A DNA stretch of 64,000 nucleotides from positions 17,507-81,506 of the forward strand of contig JBBAVS010000002.1 in NCBI GenBank assembly GCA_040397585.1, in the 5' to 3' direction. The position numbers were made by a program, and so were the translations under genes. The notes below the pieces were generated by a model. The model searched no databases. It was not told the DNA's origin and was given only the letters and a program-made list of their open reading frames with translations. Shown here piece after piece: positions 9,244 through 18,348 of this stretch; within the stretch, counting starts at the first letter, position 1; each line of letters starts with the position of its first letter. Origin of the DNA: QWPN01 sp040397585. Lineage in GTDB: Bacteria > Planctomycetota > Planctomycetia > Pirellulales > UBA1268.

Positions 9244-12200
9244 TCAGACGGCAACGCCGTTGAAACGGCGGTTTCGCGGCACGGTTCCGGGCGGCCCGTT
9301 GGCCTGGAGGCCGAAGCTGACCACCCCGCCGGCTGCGATCGTGGAGATGCCGGATCCGGGCTGGATCACGTAGCGGCCAGCCGACTGGCTGACGATCGTC
9401 GCGTTCCAGATGCTCGTGATGGTGGCATCGAGGTCGAACTCCAGTGTCCAGCCCGCGATCGGCGTGGACCCCAGGTTCGCGATCGTGACCTCGCCGTTGA
9501 ACCCGCTGCTCCAGGAGTTTGCCTGGCGGTAGCCGACCGACACGCTGACCTCGTCGAGGTACGAGCCCTGGTCCACCAGTCCGCCCGCGATGAACTCGGA
9601 GAGATCGAGGATGTCGACGAGGCCATCATGGGTGAAGTCGCCGTCGGACCAGCCGGCCGTCGCGCCCGAGTCGAACAGGCCGTTGACCATGAAGTTGGCC
9701 GAATCGAGCATGTCGATCGTGCCGTCGAGGTTGGTGTCGCCCGCCGCCGCGAAGGCGACCGTCAACGTGCCGTCGCCGTTGTCGAGCCAGCCCACCGCCC
9801 GGCTCTTGCCCGCTGCCAGCGCCGCCGCGGCGACGGACGAGGTGATGCCGGTGGCCCCCGTCCAGTCCCCCGTACCCCGTCCGGCCGCGAGCAGCGCCCG
9901 GATGGCGGGGGTGGCCGCGGCGCCGTTGGCAACCGTGAACCGGCCGGCGCCGACGTCCACCTTCGCGGTGGAGGCGACCAGCAGCGCGGCGAGGCTCGCC
10001 GCTCCGGTGCCGATGTCGAACACGAGCGTGGCCCCGGCGCGGACGTCGATGCCGCCGGCTCCCAGGGCGGCGACGTGCCGCACGATCACCGTCCCCTCCT
10101 CCACCACCACGCCGCCGGTCGACGTGCTCGCCGCCGTCAGGACCAGCGTGCCGCCGCCCCGCTTCACCAGCCGGGTGAGGCCCGAGCGGGGGGTGGCGTC
10201 GGTCTGCGTGGTGCCGGCGGAGACGCTCACGAGGTCGTCCACCACGCCGCCGACCGTGGCGTATTGCAGCTGGACCCAGTCCACGGTCGTGTTGGACGAG
10301 AAGGCCAGATTGAGCGTGCCGTCCTGCAGGCTGGCGAGCTGGCTGGCCGAGAGCGTGAGTTCGCGGGACGTGGCGTTGGCGTCGATCGCGGACCAGCCGA
10401 GCGAGGCGTAGGTCGTGCCGGTCGTGGAGTCGAGATACAGCAGGTCGCTGCTCGTGGAGACGCCGGTCGATTTCAGCCCCACCGCCAGCCGCGCCCAGCT
10501 GACCGACTCGCCACTGCCGAGAGGCAGCCCCAGGGTCACGGGCGTGACCCGGTTCGCCGTTGCGGAGTCGAGCGGCTTCATCGCCAGCCCCGTGGCGCGG
10601 GTGATCTGGGTCGACCACGCCGCCGCCGCGGCGGAGGCGTCCGCGATCGAGGTCGAGGCATAGCCGTCGAGATCGCCCGCCCACGCCTGCCGGTTCGCGC
10701 GAGGAGTCCAGCCGGCGAGGGGCGACACCGCCGGCGCCGCGGCCGGAGCCGACTGCCCCGACCTCAGCGGCACCATCCAGACGGCGAGCCGCTCGCTGGT
10801 GGTGCCGGTGTAGCGGATGGTGAGCTTGCAGACTCCGGCATTGCTCGCCTGGCCCGTGAGGCTCGGTGAACTCGGCAGCGGCACCGCCTCGGAGATCGTG
10901 AACGTCGCGCCGGTGCCCGACAGGATTCGGCACTGCAGCCGGTTCGTGCCGATCGTGATCGTGGCCGTCTTGCCGTCGCCGCTGATCGCGATCTGAGAGG
11001 CCCGGTTGGCGTAGGCCACCGGCACGTGCATGAACCAGACGATCTCCGGGGCCGTCGCCGCCGTGATCTCGTCCTGCACGAGCAGCGAGCCGTCGGTGCG
11101 GTCGAGGAGGAAGCCCCGCTGCACGGTCGAGACCCGCATCTTGGAGTAGAGGTTCGTCAGATCGACCACGCCGATCGACTGGAGGTCGGTCGAGAGGCTC
11201 TTGACCACCGGCGCGGAGGCGGGCCGGCCGGTCGCGTCCTTGTAGACCTGGTCGGCGTTGAGGTCCCGCTCGTTGGCGTCGGTCGACGAGAGATAGTCGT
11301 TGCGCGTGGGGTTGATCACCAGGGTGTTCTGGCCCTCGGCCCGCTTCCGGTAGCCGCCGTAGTTCGTGCCGCCGACCTGGGGGAGCGAGTAGGAATCGCG
11401 GCCCAGATCCGTCGCCCAGCGCTGGCCGAGGGCGTCGAGCAGGAAGGAGCCGCCGTCGAGGTTCTCGTGATCGTCGACGCCCTTGTAGCCCCCCTTGAAC
11501 ATCACGGCGCTGGAGGTGTTCGCCCAGGAGTCGCGCCACACGTTGACGTGTTCGCTGAAGGTGGCCCGGCCCGAGGTGCCCCACTGGAGCAGCCGCGGGT
11601 CGCCGAAGAACGACGCATCGGTGCGGGCGGCCTCGGCCCCCGGCGAGACCACCCGGCCGCTGGCCGCATCGCCCCGCTCGTCGTACCAGAGCAGCGACCA
11701 GGGCGTGCGGAACGAGTGGATCGTCCTGGCGGCGCTGGTCACGCCGCCGGTGACCACCGTGGTCGTGGTGGTCGAGTCGACGCGGTCACGGGTCACCTTC
11801 GCCACGTCGCCGCGGTTGAAGCGGGCGGCCAGCCAGTTGAACCACGGGTCGCCGTTCTGCGACCAGTCGCCGTTGCCGTAGGGATAGGTGCCGTTGTTGC
11901 CGTTGCCCGTCACCGTCGTCGAGATACCGACGAGGTAGTTGGGCACCTGCTGGAATCCCTTCTCCAGGGAGAGCGCGAAGTCGGTGCCGACGGCGTTCTG
12001 GAGGTTCGCCATCAGCCGGATCAGGTACAGGCCACCGTAGCCGAGGTAGCCCGGGCCCTCGTGCCAGCCGCCGTTCTCGCCCGCGAACCGCCGCATCGCC
12101 GACTGCAGCACCGGCCACCCGCGGGTGAGCAGCGTTTCGGTCTCGGCCCGGTAATGCTCGGGGGCGAAGGCCAAAGCCGCGCTGCCCACGCCGCCGATGC

Positions 12201-13800
12201 AGACGAACGCCCAGTTGTTGTACCAGCCCGCCCAGTAGTTCCGCGCCGTGCACGTGTCGATCGTGGGCTTGATCGCGAGCGTGTAGACGCGGTCGGCGAT
12301 CGCCTTCCGCTCGGTCGGCGTGAACTTGTCGTACATCCAGTCGTAGCACAGCGAAATGCCCTGGGAGACCATCCCCGCACCGAGGAACTGCGACCCCGTG
12401 TCCCAGGTGCTCCACTGCGTCACGGCCTGGATCACGGCCTTGGCCTTGTCGAAGTATTTCAGCGAGTTGGCCTCCGTGCCCTCCACGAGCGTCCGCAGCT
12501 TGTAGGCGCCCGCCAAGAAGGTGAGGTTGTCTTCGAGCCCGGCGAGGATCGGCTGGGTGCCCCCGGCGGCGGCCGTCGGGGCGACGGTGGCGGGCGTGTC
12601 GTCGGTGAGATAGAGGTCGGCCCGGGAGATGATGGTGTCGTACCAGGTCCGGAACTGTCCCCCCTGCGCCACGAGCGCCTTGGCCCGCGCGAACATCTCG
12701 GGGCTGCCCAGGATCCGGTCGCGGCCCGTCGCCATGCCGCCGAGGATGCCGGTCGCCGGGAGGGCCGTCGTGGCCCCCCAGGGCTCGATGTTGTCGGCGC
12801 TGATCACGGTCACGGCCGAGGAGGCGGGCGTCGTCCAGCCGACGGCCCAGTGGTTGAAGCCGGCGTTCTCCTTGTGGAGCACCTCGAAGTAATACCGCCG
12901 GCCCTGCACCAGCGCGACCGGCGCCGAGGTCTGCGTGGAGTTGGTCGTCCACGCGTAGGGGGCCGTGATCGCCGACGTGAAGGCGATCCGCGCGGCGTTG
13001 GCGGGGTTGGCATCGGTGGAGAGCGAGAGTTGCACGTCGTCGTTGCCCGCCACGGAGAAGACGTGCGTTCCCGTGAACGAGGGAACGATGAACCCGCGAA
13101 CCCGCGAGCCGTTGGAGTCGCCCACGTCCTGCTGGAGTGACTGCAGGCTCGTGATCATTTGCCGGAAGGCAGGCGGCCCGGCGTAGGCGGCGCTCCCGGT
13201 GAGGTCGGTCACCTTGCCGCCGGCGATCCCCGTCCACGTCTCCTGGAGCGCCGTGCCGCGGTTGTCGATCGTTGCCACCGCATTGAGCCGCGCCTGGGGG
13301 ATCACCTGGAGCGGCATGCTCGGGCTCGACCACTCCAGCTTCACGCTCGCGCCGCCGGTGTTCTGGAAATACTCCAGCGTGATCGGCGTGGCCACGCCGG
13401 CGCGGAGCGAGATCCGCCCGCTCACAGTGGTGGCGCCCTGACTGACCCAGTTGGTGAGGATCAGCTCGTTGTCCACCCAGAGCCGCACGCCGTCGTCGGC
13501 GGTGACGGTGAAGGTGTGCATCTCCGAGAACTGCGGGACGACCGCGCCCGACCAGCGGACGGAATAGGTGGTGTTGGCCACGCCGCTGGCGGGGCTCGTC
13601 GTGCCCCAGTCGAAGTTCACGGCCGCGTCCACCCGCGTCGCCACGAGCGTGGTCAGGTCGGCGTCGTCGTAGTACTGGGCGGTCAGTCCCGCGCCGTCGA
13701 GCAAGCGCCGCGGTTCGAGCGGCTCGACGCGGGGCGGCGAGCGGCCGGCGCCGCGGGATGCGGGTCGCGGGCGACGGCGGGGTGGGCGGGGCTGATCCAT
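9244..13800 (-). CDS. Multidomain secreted heparinase II/III-like polysaccharide lyase with PA14, dockerin and CBM2-like domains
   Basis: A 1518-residue protein starting at the ATG at 13800. The Arg/Pro-rich start carries LEPRRLL (28-34), the LEPR-XLL motif of large secreted planctomycete proteins. Two PA14-like sugar-binding domains follow (about 38-180 and 190-340; ADDGVRLWVDNELIL is typical). Residues about 345-930 resemble the alpha-toroid plus beta-sandwich of heparinase II/III and alginate lyases (NYWAGWYNNWAF, GGWHEGPGYLG, DGGSFLLDALGQRWA). Then come a beta-repeat (GGGTLVLTAAST), a type I dockerin pair (about 1350-1413) and a C-terminal CBM2-like domain. Predicted to cleave an acidic polysaccharide by elimination; substrate unknown. 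A much longer open frame continues upstream on this strand but overlaps the peptidase gene and lacks protein character. Confidence 0.87.
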   Translation of the reverse strand: MDQPRPPRRRPRPASRGAGRSPPRVEPLEPRRLLDGAGLTAQYYDDADLTTLVATRVDAAVNFDWGTTSPASGVANTTYSVRWSGAVVPQFSEMHTFTVTADDGVRLWVDNELILTNWVSQGATTVSGRISLRAGVATPITLEYFQNTGGASVKLEWSSPSMPLQVIPQARLNAVATIDNRGTALQETWTGIAGGKVTDLTGSAAYAGPPAFRQMITSLQSLQQDVGDSNGSRVRGFIVPSFTGTHVFSVAGNDDVQLSLSTDANPANAARIAFTSAITAPYAWTTNSTQTSAPVALVQGRRYYFEVLHKENAGFNHWAVGWTTPASSAVTVISADNIEPWGATTALPATGILGGMATGRDRILGSPEMFARAKALVAQGGQFRTWYDTIISRADLYLTDDTPATVAPTAAAGGTQPILAGLEDNLTFLAGAYKLRTLVEGTEANSLKYFDKAKAVIQAVTQWSTWDTGSQFLGAGMVSQGISLCYDWMYDKFTPTERKAIADRVYTLAIKPTIDTCTARNYWAGWYNNWAFVCIGGVGSAALAFAPEHYRAETETLLTRGWPVLQSAMRRFAGENGGWHEGPGYLGYGGLYLIRLMANLQNAVGTDFALSLEKGFQQVPNYLVGISTTVTGNGNNGTYPYGNGDWSQNGDPWFNWLAARFNRGDVAKVTRDRVDSTTTTTVVTGGVTSAARTIHSFRTPWSLLWYDERGDAASGRVVSPGAEAARTDASFFGDPRLLQWGTSGRATFSEHVNVWRDSWANTSSAVMFKGGYKGVDDHENLDGGSFLLDALGQRWATDLGRDSYSLPQVGGTNYGGYRKRAEGQNTLVINPTRNDYLSSTDANERDLNADQVYKDATGRPASAPVVKSLSTDLQSIGVVDLTNLYSKMRVSTVQRGFLLDRTDGSLLVQDEITAATAPEIVWFMHVPVAYANRASQIAISGDGKTATITIGTNRLQCRILSGTGATFTISEAVPLPSSPSLTGQASNAGVCKLTIRYTGTTSERLAVWMVPLRSGQSAPAAAPAVSPLAGWTPRANRQAWAGDLDGYASTSIADASAAAAAWSTQITRATGLAMKPLDSATANRVTPVTLGLPLGSGESVSWARLAVGLKSTGVSTSSDLLYLDSTTGTTYASLGWSAIDANATSRELTLSASQLASLQDGTLNLAFSSNTTVDWVQLQYATVGGVVDDLVSVSAGTTQTDATPRSGLTRLVKRGGGTLVLTAASTSTGGVVVEEGTVIVRHVAALGAGGIDVRAGATLVFDIGTGAASLAALLVASTAKVDVGAGRFTVANGAAATPAIRALLAAGRGTGDWTGATGITSSVAAAALAAGKSRAVGWLDNGDGTLTVAFAAAGDTNLDGTIDMLDSANFMVNGLFDSGATAGWSDGDFTHDGLVDILDLSEFIAGGLVDQGSYLDEVSVSVGYRQANSWSSGFNGEVTIANLGSTPIAGWTLEFDLDATITSIWNATIVSQSAGRYVIQPGSGISTIAAGGVVSFGLQANGPPGTVPRNRRFNGVAV

Positions 13801-14037
13801 TGGCGAACGAGCCGGCGGGGCGGGTTTGAGGGGACGTCGGTCACGCGGCGGTGGAATCAGGGCTGCCGGAAATCCGTCGGGATCAAGTACGCTGTGGGCC
13901 CTGCAACGGTTCCCCCGTTGCCTCGACGATCGACAACCCCATGCATGATAGGCCCGGGATTTCTGCCCGGCTGTCACACGTTTATGGGGCGGATCGTCGG
14001 GCCCCGACCACCGGCCCCGAACCCTGGAGAGCCTGCC

Positions 14038-15099
14038 TTGGAGCCAGCTGCCCGCGAGTTCCTCTTCCGCCTGCTGAAGACGCCGAGCCCCTCCGGCTAC
14101 GAGCAGCCGATTCAGGAGCTCGTGCGTGAGTATCTCGGCCGCTGCGCCGACACGGTCACGACCGATTCCCATGGCAACGTCATCGGGGCCGCGAACGCGG
14201 CGGCTCCCATGCGGATGCTGCTCGCCGGCCACTGCGACCAGATCGGGCTCATCATCCAATACATCGACGGCGACGGCTTCATCTCGGTGCAGCCCATCGG
14301 CGGCTGGGATCCGATCCAGCTGGTCGGGGCCCGGGTCACGATCTGGGCGAAGGACGGCCCGGTGGCGGGCGTGATGTCGCGGAAGCCGATTCACCTGCTC
14401 ACGGAAGAGGAGCGGAAGCAGGTGCCGAAGATGAAGGACCTCTGGATCGACATTGGCGCGGAGAACAAGGCCGACTGCGAGAGCGTCGTCCGCGTGGGGG
14501 ATCCGGTCACGCTCGAACTCGAGGTGCGGCCGCTGCGCCGCGACCTCTGCTGCTCCGTGGCGATGGACGACAAGGTGGGCCTGTGGGTGGTGCTCGAGGC
14601 GTTTCGCCGCGCGGTCGCGGCCGGCCCCCTGCCCTGCGGCCTGTTCGTGGCCTCCACCGTGCAGGAAGAGATCGGCCTCCGCGGCGCCCAGACGAGCAGC
14701 CACGGCGTCGATCCCCACGTGGCGATCGCGGTGGACGTGACCCACGCCACCGACTGCCCGACGATCGACAAGAAGTCGGAAGGGGACGTGGCCCTCGGCA
14801 AGGGGCCGGTGGTGTTCCGTGGACCGAACATGAACCCGCACGTGGTCGACCGCCTGCTGGCGGCGGCGCGGGCCCGGGAGATTCCGATCCAGCTCGCGGC
14901 CAGCGGCCGGGCGACGCCCACCGATGCCAACGCCCTGCAGGTCACGCGGTCGGGGGTGGCGACGGGTCTTGTCAGCGTGCCCAACCGCTACATGCACTCG
15001 GCGGTGGAGACGATCTCGCTGGCCGACGCCGACCGCACGGCCGACCTGCTGGCGGCCTTCGTCCGCGGCCTCGAGGGCCCAATCTCGTGGGCTCCATGA
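14038..15099 (+). CDS. M42 family metallo-aminopeptidase
   Basis: Cytoplasmic di-metal aminopeptidase of family M42 (also annotated as glutamyl aminopeptidase or endoglucanase M), which trims peptides. About 353 residues, the normal length. Metal and catalytic residues are visible: His65 (AGHCDQIG), Asp177 (MDDKVG), Glu210-Glu211 (QEEIG), an Asp in DVTHATD and the final His in RYMHSAVE. I chose the TTG at 14038 because GGAGAG lies 7 bases before it and the protein then starts with the usual helix (EFLFRLLKTPSPSG). In-frame ATGs at 13984 and 13957 are alternatives. It is divergent from the lyase gene, with 237 bases between. Despite the old cellulase-M name, a role in glycan breakdown is not implied. 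Confidence 0.93.
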   Translation: MEPAAREFLFRLLKTPSPSGYEQPIQELVREYLGRCADTVTTDSHGNVIGAANAAAPMRMLLAGHCDQIGLIIQYIDGDGFISVQPIGGWDPIQLVGARVTIWAKDGPVAGVMSRKPIHLLTEEERKQVPKMKDLWIDIGAENKADCESVVRVGDPVTLELEVRPLRRDLCCSVAMDDKVGLWVVLEAFRRAVAAGPLPCGLFVASTVQEEIGLRGAQTSSHGVDPHVAIAVDVTHATDCPTIDKKSEGDVALGKGPVVFRGPNMNPHVVDRLLAAARAREIPIQLAASGRATPTDANALQVTRSGVATGLVSVPNRYMHSAVETISLADADRTADLLAAFVRGLEGPISWAP

Positions 15100-15136
15100 C
15101 CGCGCTGCGGCCGTCAGCCGCCGGGTGCGATGGGAG

Positions 15137-17035
15137 ATGAATCGAGCCCGAGCCGAGCGTCGCTGGTGGTGGCCAGCCGTCCTCATCGTGGCGGCCTGCA
15201 TGGCGGGCGGGTTCGCTGCTCGGCCATCCGCCGCCGACCTCGAGGCGCAGGCGGTGATCGTGCGGTCGCGGGATCCGGCGATCGGGATTCGGGGCCTGCT
15301 GCGGTTCGCGGTCGAGGCCGCGGGGCGGGGCTGGAATGCCGAGGCGGTGGAGGACGCCCTGGCGCTGGCCCGGTCGATGCAGGTGATCGGTCCTGACGGT
15401 CCCGACCACGGCAACTTCCGCTGGCGGCTCGGCGACGAGCGGATGACCGATCCCAACGCCGTGGAGTTTGCCGCGCAGTTGCTCGCGGTGCTCCGGCTCG
15501 AAGACGAAGGCCGGCTCGTGCCACGGCCCGAGGGGCGGCGGCTCACTCCCCGGGGCCGCGAGCTGCTCGAGACGATGGCCCGCGACGCGCTGCCGGCGAT
15601 TCGCCGCCATGCGGTGCAGCCCGGGCACACCAACATCCGGCTGATGCGGATTCTGAACCTGCTCACGCTGGGCGATCTCGCCGACCCGGACGCCCGCGCC
15701 GAGGGTGAGGCCGAGTGGCGGGCATGGCTCGCGTTCACGCGCACGCACGGCCTCACCGAGTATCTCTGCCCCACCTACCTCGGCGTGTCGCTCGATTCGC
15801 TGGCGCTGATCGCCGACCACGCCCCCGCGGTCGAGACCCGCGTCGAGGCAAACCAGGCGCTCGGCTACGCCTGGCGAAGCGCCGCCGCGCACTGGTTCGG
15901 ACCGGCCCAGCGGCTCTCGGGGCCGCACGCGCGCGACTACGACTACCTCTACGGCCGCGGCTACGCCGACGAGCATTTCGCCGAGGCCGGCTGGCTCACC
16001 GCCCCGCCGCGGGTCGAGGGAGCGGGCTGGCTGCCGGGTGCGCCGCGCGGCTCCTTGCAGGTGTTCCGCACGGCCTGCCGCTCGCAGCCGCCGGCCGCCG
16101 CGACGCGGCGAATCCTCGAGGAACTGCCGCGTTTCGTGGTGGAGCGGACGGGCACGCGCGCGTGGCAGCGGATCACGAACTACGTGGGCCGCACCGCGAC
16201 TATCGGCGTGGCCGGTGACGGCCGCGGCGCGGAAGACAAGACACTGGTCGTCAATCTGCCGCCTCAAGACGAGCCTCGCGGCCCGGCGGCTGCCTGGCCT
16301 GTCGAGACGCCGAACGTGACGCTCGTGTTCGACGGACGCCACGATCCCTACGGCCTCGACCGCGTGCGGAGTAGTGTCGCCGGCCACCGCAAGCCGCACC
16401 ATCTCCGCCCCTACGTGATCAGCTCGCAGGAGGGGCCGCGGGTCACGGCCGCCTGGTACCTCGACCCCCGGCGGCCGGCGTTTGGCGTCGAGCCGGCGTC
16501 GCTCGCCTGCCTCGAGGCCCACCTGCTCATGCCCTCGGGGTGCGGCGTCTGGTCGGTCGAAGGTCGGCTCGCCGCCGGTGCCGAACTGCCGCCGGATCCG
16601 GTCGTGTTTCTCCGCGGGGCCGCGGGCACCGCGCTGGCGATTCGCGTGCTCTCGGCGGCCGCAGCCGACTTGCGGCCCGTCGGGTTCAAACTCGTGGCCG
16701 ACGGTGGTGCTCGGCCCGTGCAGCGGCTCACGGCGACGTTTGCCGCGGGACCGCCCGTCCGCGGAGCCCTGCTGGCGCTCGACCTCGAACTCCGCGAGGC
16801 GCTCGACGACGTGGCGTTCGCGGCGTTTCGCCGGGAGTATGCCGACCGCCCCGTGTCAGCGCGGCTCGACGGGACGCGGTTCACCGTGGCGGGCACGTTG
16901 CCGCTGGAGCTCGACCTGGGCGAGCCGGCGGATCGTCCGCGGCGCGTGCGGTTCGCCCCCACGCTGCCGGCTGACGTGCTCCTGCTCGTGAACGATCGCG
17001 ACGTGGCCGACTGGGACGCCGCACGGGACGACTGA
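15137..17035 (+). CDS. Exported protein of unknown function
   Basis: A 632-residue protein that I do not recognise. It begins at the ATG at 15137 with an N-terminal membrane segment or signal peptide (WWWPAVLIVAACMAGGFAA). Residues about 30-330 are helical with many aromatic and charged residues, and 380-630 are richer in beta strands with GRHDPYGLDR and YVISSQEGPRVTAAWYLD. The helical-then-beta layout recalls polysaccharide lyases with a toroid fold, but no lyase signature is clear, so this is only a guess. It starts 37 bases after the M42 gene on the same strand. REP-like repeats follow its stop codon. Confidence 0.72.
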   Translation: MNRARAERRWWWPAVLIVAACMAGGFAARPSAADLEAQAVIVRSRDPAIGIRGLLRFAVEAAGRGWNAEAVEDALALARSMQVIGPDGPDHGNFRWRLGDERMTDPNAVEFAAQLLAVLRLEDEGRLVPRPEGRRLTPRGRELLETMARDALPAIRRHAVQPGHTNIRLMRILNLLTLGDLADPDARAEGEAEWRAWLAFTRTHGLTEYLCPTYLGVSLDSLALIADHAPAVETRVEANQALGYAWRSAAAHWFGPAQRLSGPHARDYDYLYGRGYADEHFAEAGWLTAPPRVEGAGWLPGAPRGSLQVFRTACRSQPPAAATRRILEELPRFVVERTGTRAWQRITNYVGRTATIGVAGDGRGAEDKTLVVNLPPQDEPRGPAAAWPVETPNVTLVFDGRHDPYGLDRVRSSVAGHRKPHHLRPYVISSQEGPRVTAAWYLDPRRPAFGVEPASLACLEAHLLMPSGCGVWSVEGRLAAGAELPPDPVVFLRGAAGTALAIRVLSAAAADLRPVGFKLVADGGARPVQRLTATFAAGPPVRGALLALDLELREALDDVAFAAFRREYADRPVSARLDGTRFTVAGTLPLELDLGEPADRPRRVRFAPTLPADVLLLVNDRDVADWDAARDD

Positions 17036-17102
17036 GCCCTATCCGCACGACCGTCACGGCCAGCCGTGGCCGTCGATGTTCAACCGGCGGATCTGCCGGA
17101 AC

Positions 17103-17164
17103 GTGGCCGCAGGTTTTCAACCTGCGGATCTTCCGGAAAGTGGCCGCAGGTTTTCAACCTGCGG
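17103..17164 (+). repeat. REP-like hairpin repeat cluster 2 (two copies)
   Basis: Two copies in the same orientation: GTGG at 17103 with hairpin 17107-17127, and GTGG at 17140 with hairpin 17144-17164. Both have the CC/GG outer stem pair, core GCAGGTT, loop TTC and AACCTGC. A decayed third copy may lie at 17075-17090. They sit in the 239 bases between two genes that end towards each other (stops at 17035 and 17275). Confidence 0.83.
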
Positions 17165-17274
17165 GTTCCCACCGTGGGTCTCCTGCTCGGCCCTGCCCCT
17201 GCCCCGCCACGGACCACCGGTGCGGCGGCCCGCGGCTCATCCGACGAAGCCCGCGGTTCACGCGGGATTCCCGA

Positions 17275-18348
17275 TCAGGCCGTATGGACACCGGGTCGGC
17301 GGATCAGCGTCCAGGTCGCGTCGCCCCCCAGCACCACGTTCTCCAGGGCGTTGAAGGAGTTCATCAGCCAGACCACCGTCCCGCCGCTCGAGTCGCGCCA
17401 GATGATGTCGGTCTTCCCGTCGCCGTTCACATCGGCCGTGTTGTTGACCGCCCAGGAGAGATCGCCGCCGATGAGAGCGGACGAGATGATCGTCCCGTCG
17501 TCCATCAGCCAGCCGATCACCATCCCCGGGGCGATCCCCGAGGAAGAGTTTCGCCACAGCAGGTCGTGCCGGCCGTCACCGTTGAAATCCCCGGTGCCGG
17601 CCAGGGTGACATGGTCGTCCACGGACAGGACCGCCGCCGAGATCACGCTCGTGCCGTTCATCCGGTGCAGCACCTTCGCGCCGGTGGTGCGGGTCCAGAT
17701 CAGGTCGGCCATGCCGTCGGCGTTGGAGTCGTAGTCGGCCGACGTGGATGCCAACCGCCAGAGGAGGTCGCCGCCGATCATCTGCTCCGCGGTCGCCGTC
17801 GTCCCGTCCATCAGCCACATCACGTTGAACCCGCTGACGGAGTCCCGCCACACCACGTCGTCGCGGGTGTCGCCGTTGTAGTCGCCGCTCGCCTCGAGCC
17901 GCCAGGTGGCGTCGCCCCCGATGAAGCCCTGCGAGAGGATGGCGCCGTCGGCCTGCATCAGCCAGATGACGGTGCTGCCCGCGGTGTTCCGCCACACCAG
18001 GTCGGTCACGGCGTTGCCGTCGAAGTCGCCGACGTCATCGATCGCCCAGTCGCTGTCGCCGCCGAGGTAGCGGGTGGACGTGACGGCGCCATCCGTGTTG
18101 TAGATCCAGCCGATGTTCTCCCCGGTGACCGTGTTTCGCCAGATGGCGTCGACGACCGTGTCGGCGTTGAGGTCGAGCGCCGGCCGGAGGGAGGCGACCG
18201 CCGCGAATCCGGCCGGCTCCGGGGGCGGTTCGGGCAGCTGCCCCAGCGGCACGCCCGAGAGCAGGCAGCGGGACTCGAGGCCCTCGACGCCAAGCGGCAC
18301 GCGGACCCGCCGACCGCGACGGGCGACCGAACGACTGATAATGGCCAT
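17275..18348 (-). CDS. Secreted VCBS/FG-GAP-like repeat protein
   Basis: About 357 residues, starting at the ATG at 18348 (MAIISRSVARRG) with GGAG eight bases before it. The basic N-terminus leads into VEGLESRCLLSG, a variant of the LEPR-XLL N-terminal motif. The rest is six repeats of about 47 residues with the pattern D-NGDG--DLLWRN---G---WLM ... GGD-W, which form calcium-binding beta-propeller-like units in VCBS/FG-GAP proteins. There is no catalytic domain. Likely a surface or extracellular adhesion/binding protein. It is divergent from the groEL operon, with a 416-base gap. Confidence 0.85.
   Translation of the reverse strand: MAIISRSVARRGRRVRVPLGVEGLESRCLLSGVPLGQLPEPPPEPAGFAAVASLRPALDLNADTVVDAIWRNTVTGENIGWIYNTDGAVTSTRYLGGDSDWAIDDVGDFDGNAVTDLVWRNTAGSTVIWLMQADGAILSQGFIGGDATWRLEASGDYNGDTRDDVVWRDSVSGFNVMWLMDGTTATAEQMIGGDLLWRLASTSADYDSNADGMADLIWTRTTGAKVLHRMNGTSVISAAVLSVDDHVTLAGTGDFNGDGRHDLLWRNSSSGIAPGMVIGWLMDDGTIISSALIGGDLSWAVNNTADVNGDGKTDIIWRDSSGGTVVWLMNSFNALENVVLGGDATWTLIRRPGVHTA

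Noticed and set aside
13801..15774. Upstream extension of the large lyase frame on the minus strand
   Set aside because: It overlaps the M42 peptidase and the next gene on the plus strand, and its residues look like antisense code; the lyase starts with its LEPR-XLL region at 13800.
17103..17164. Intrinsic terminators
   Set aside because: The hairpins are at gene ends, but no run of T follows on either strand, and they occur in groups with alternating orientation. They may still slow transcription, but the classical form is missing.
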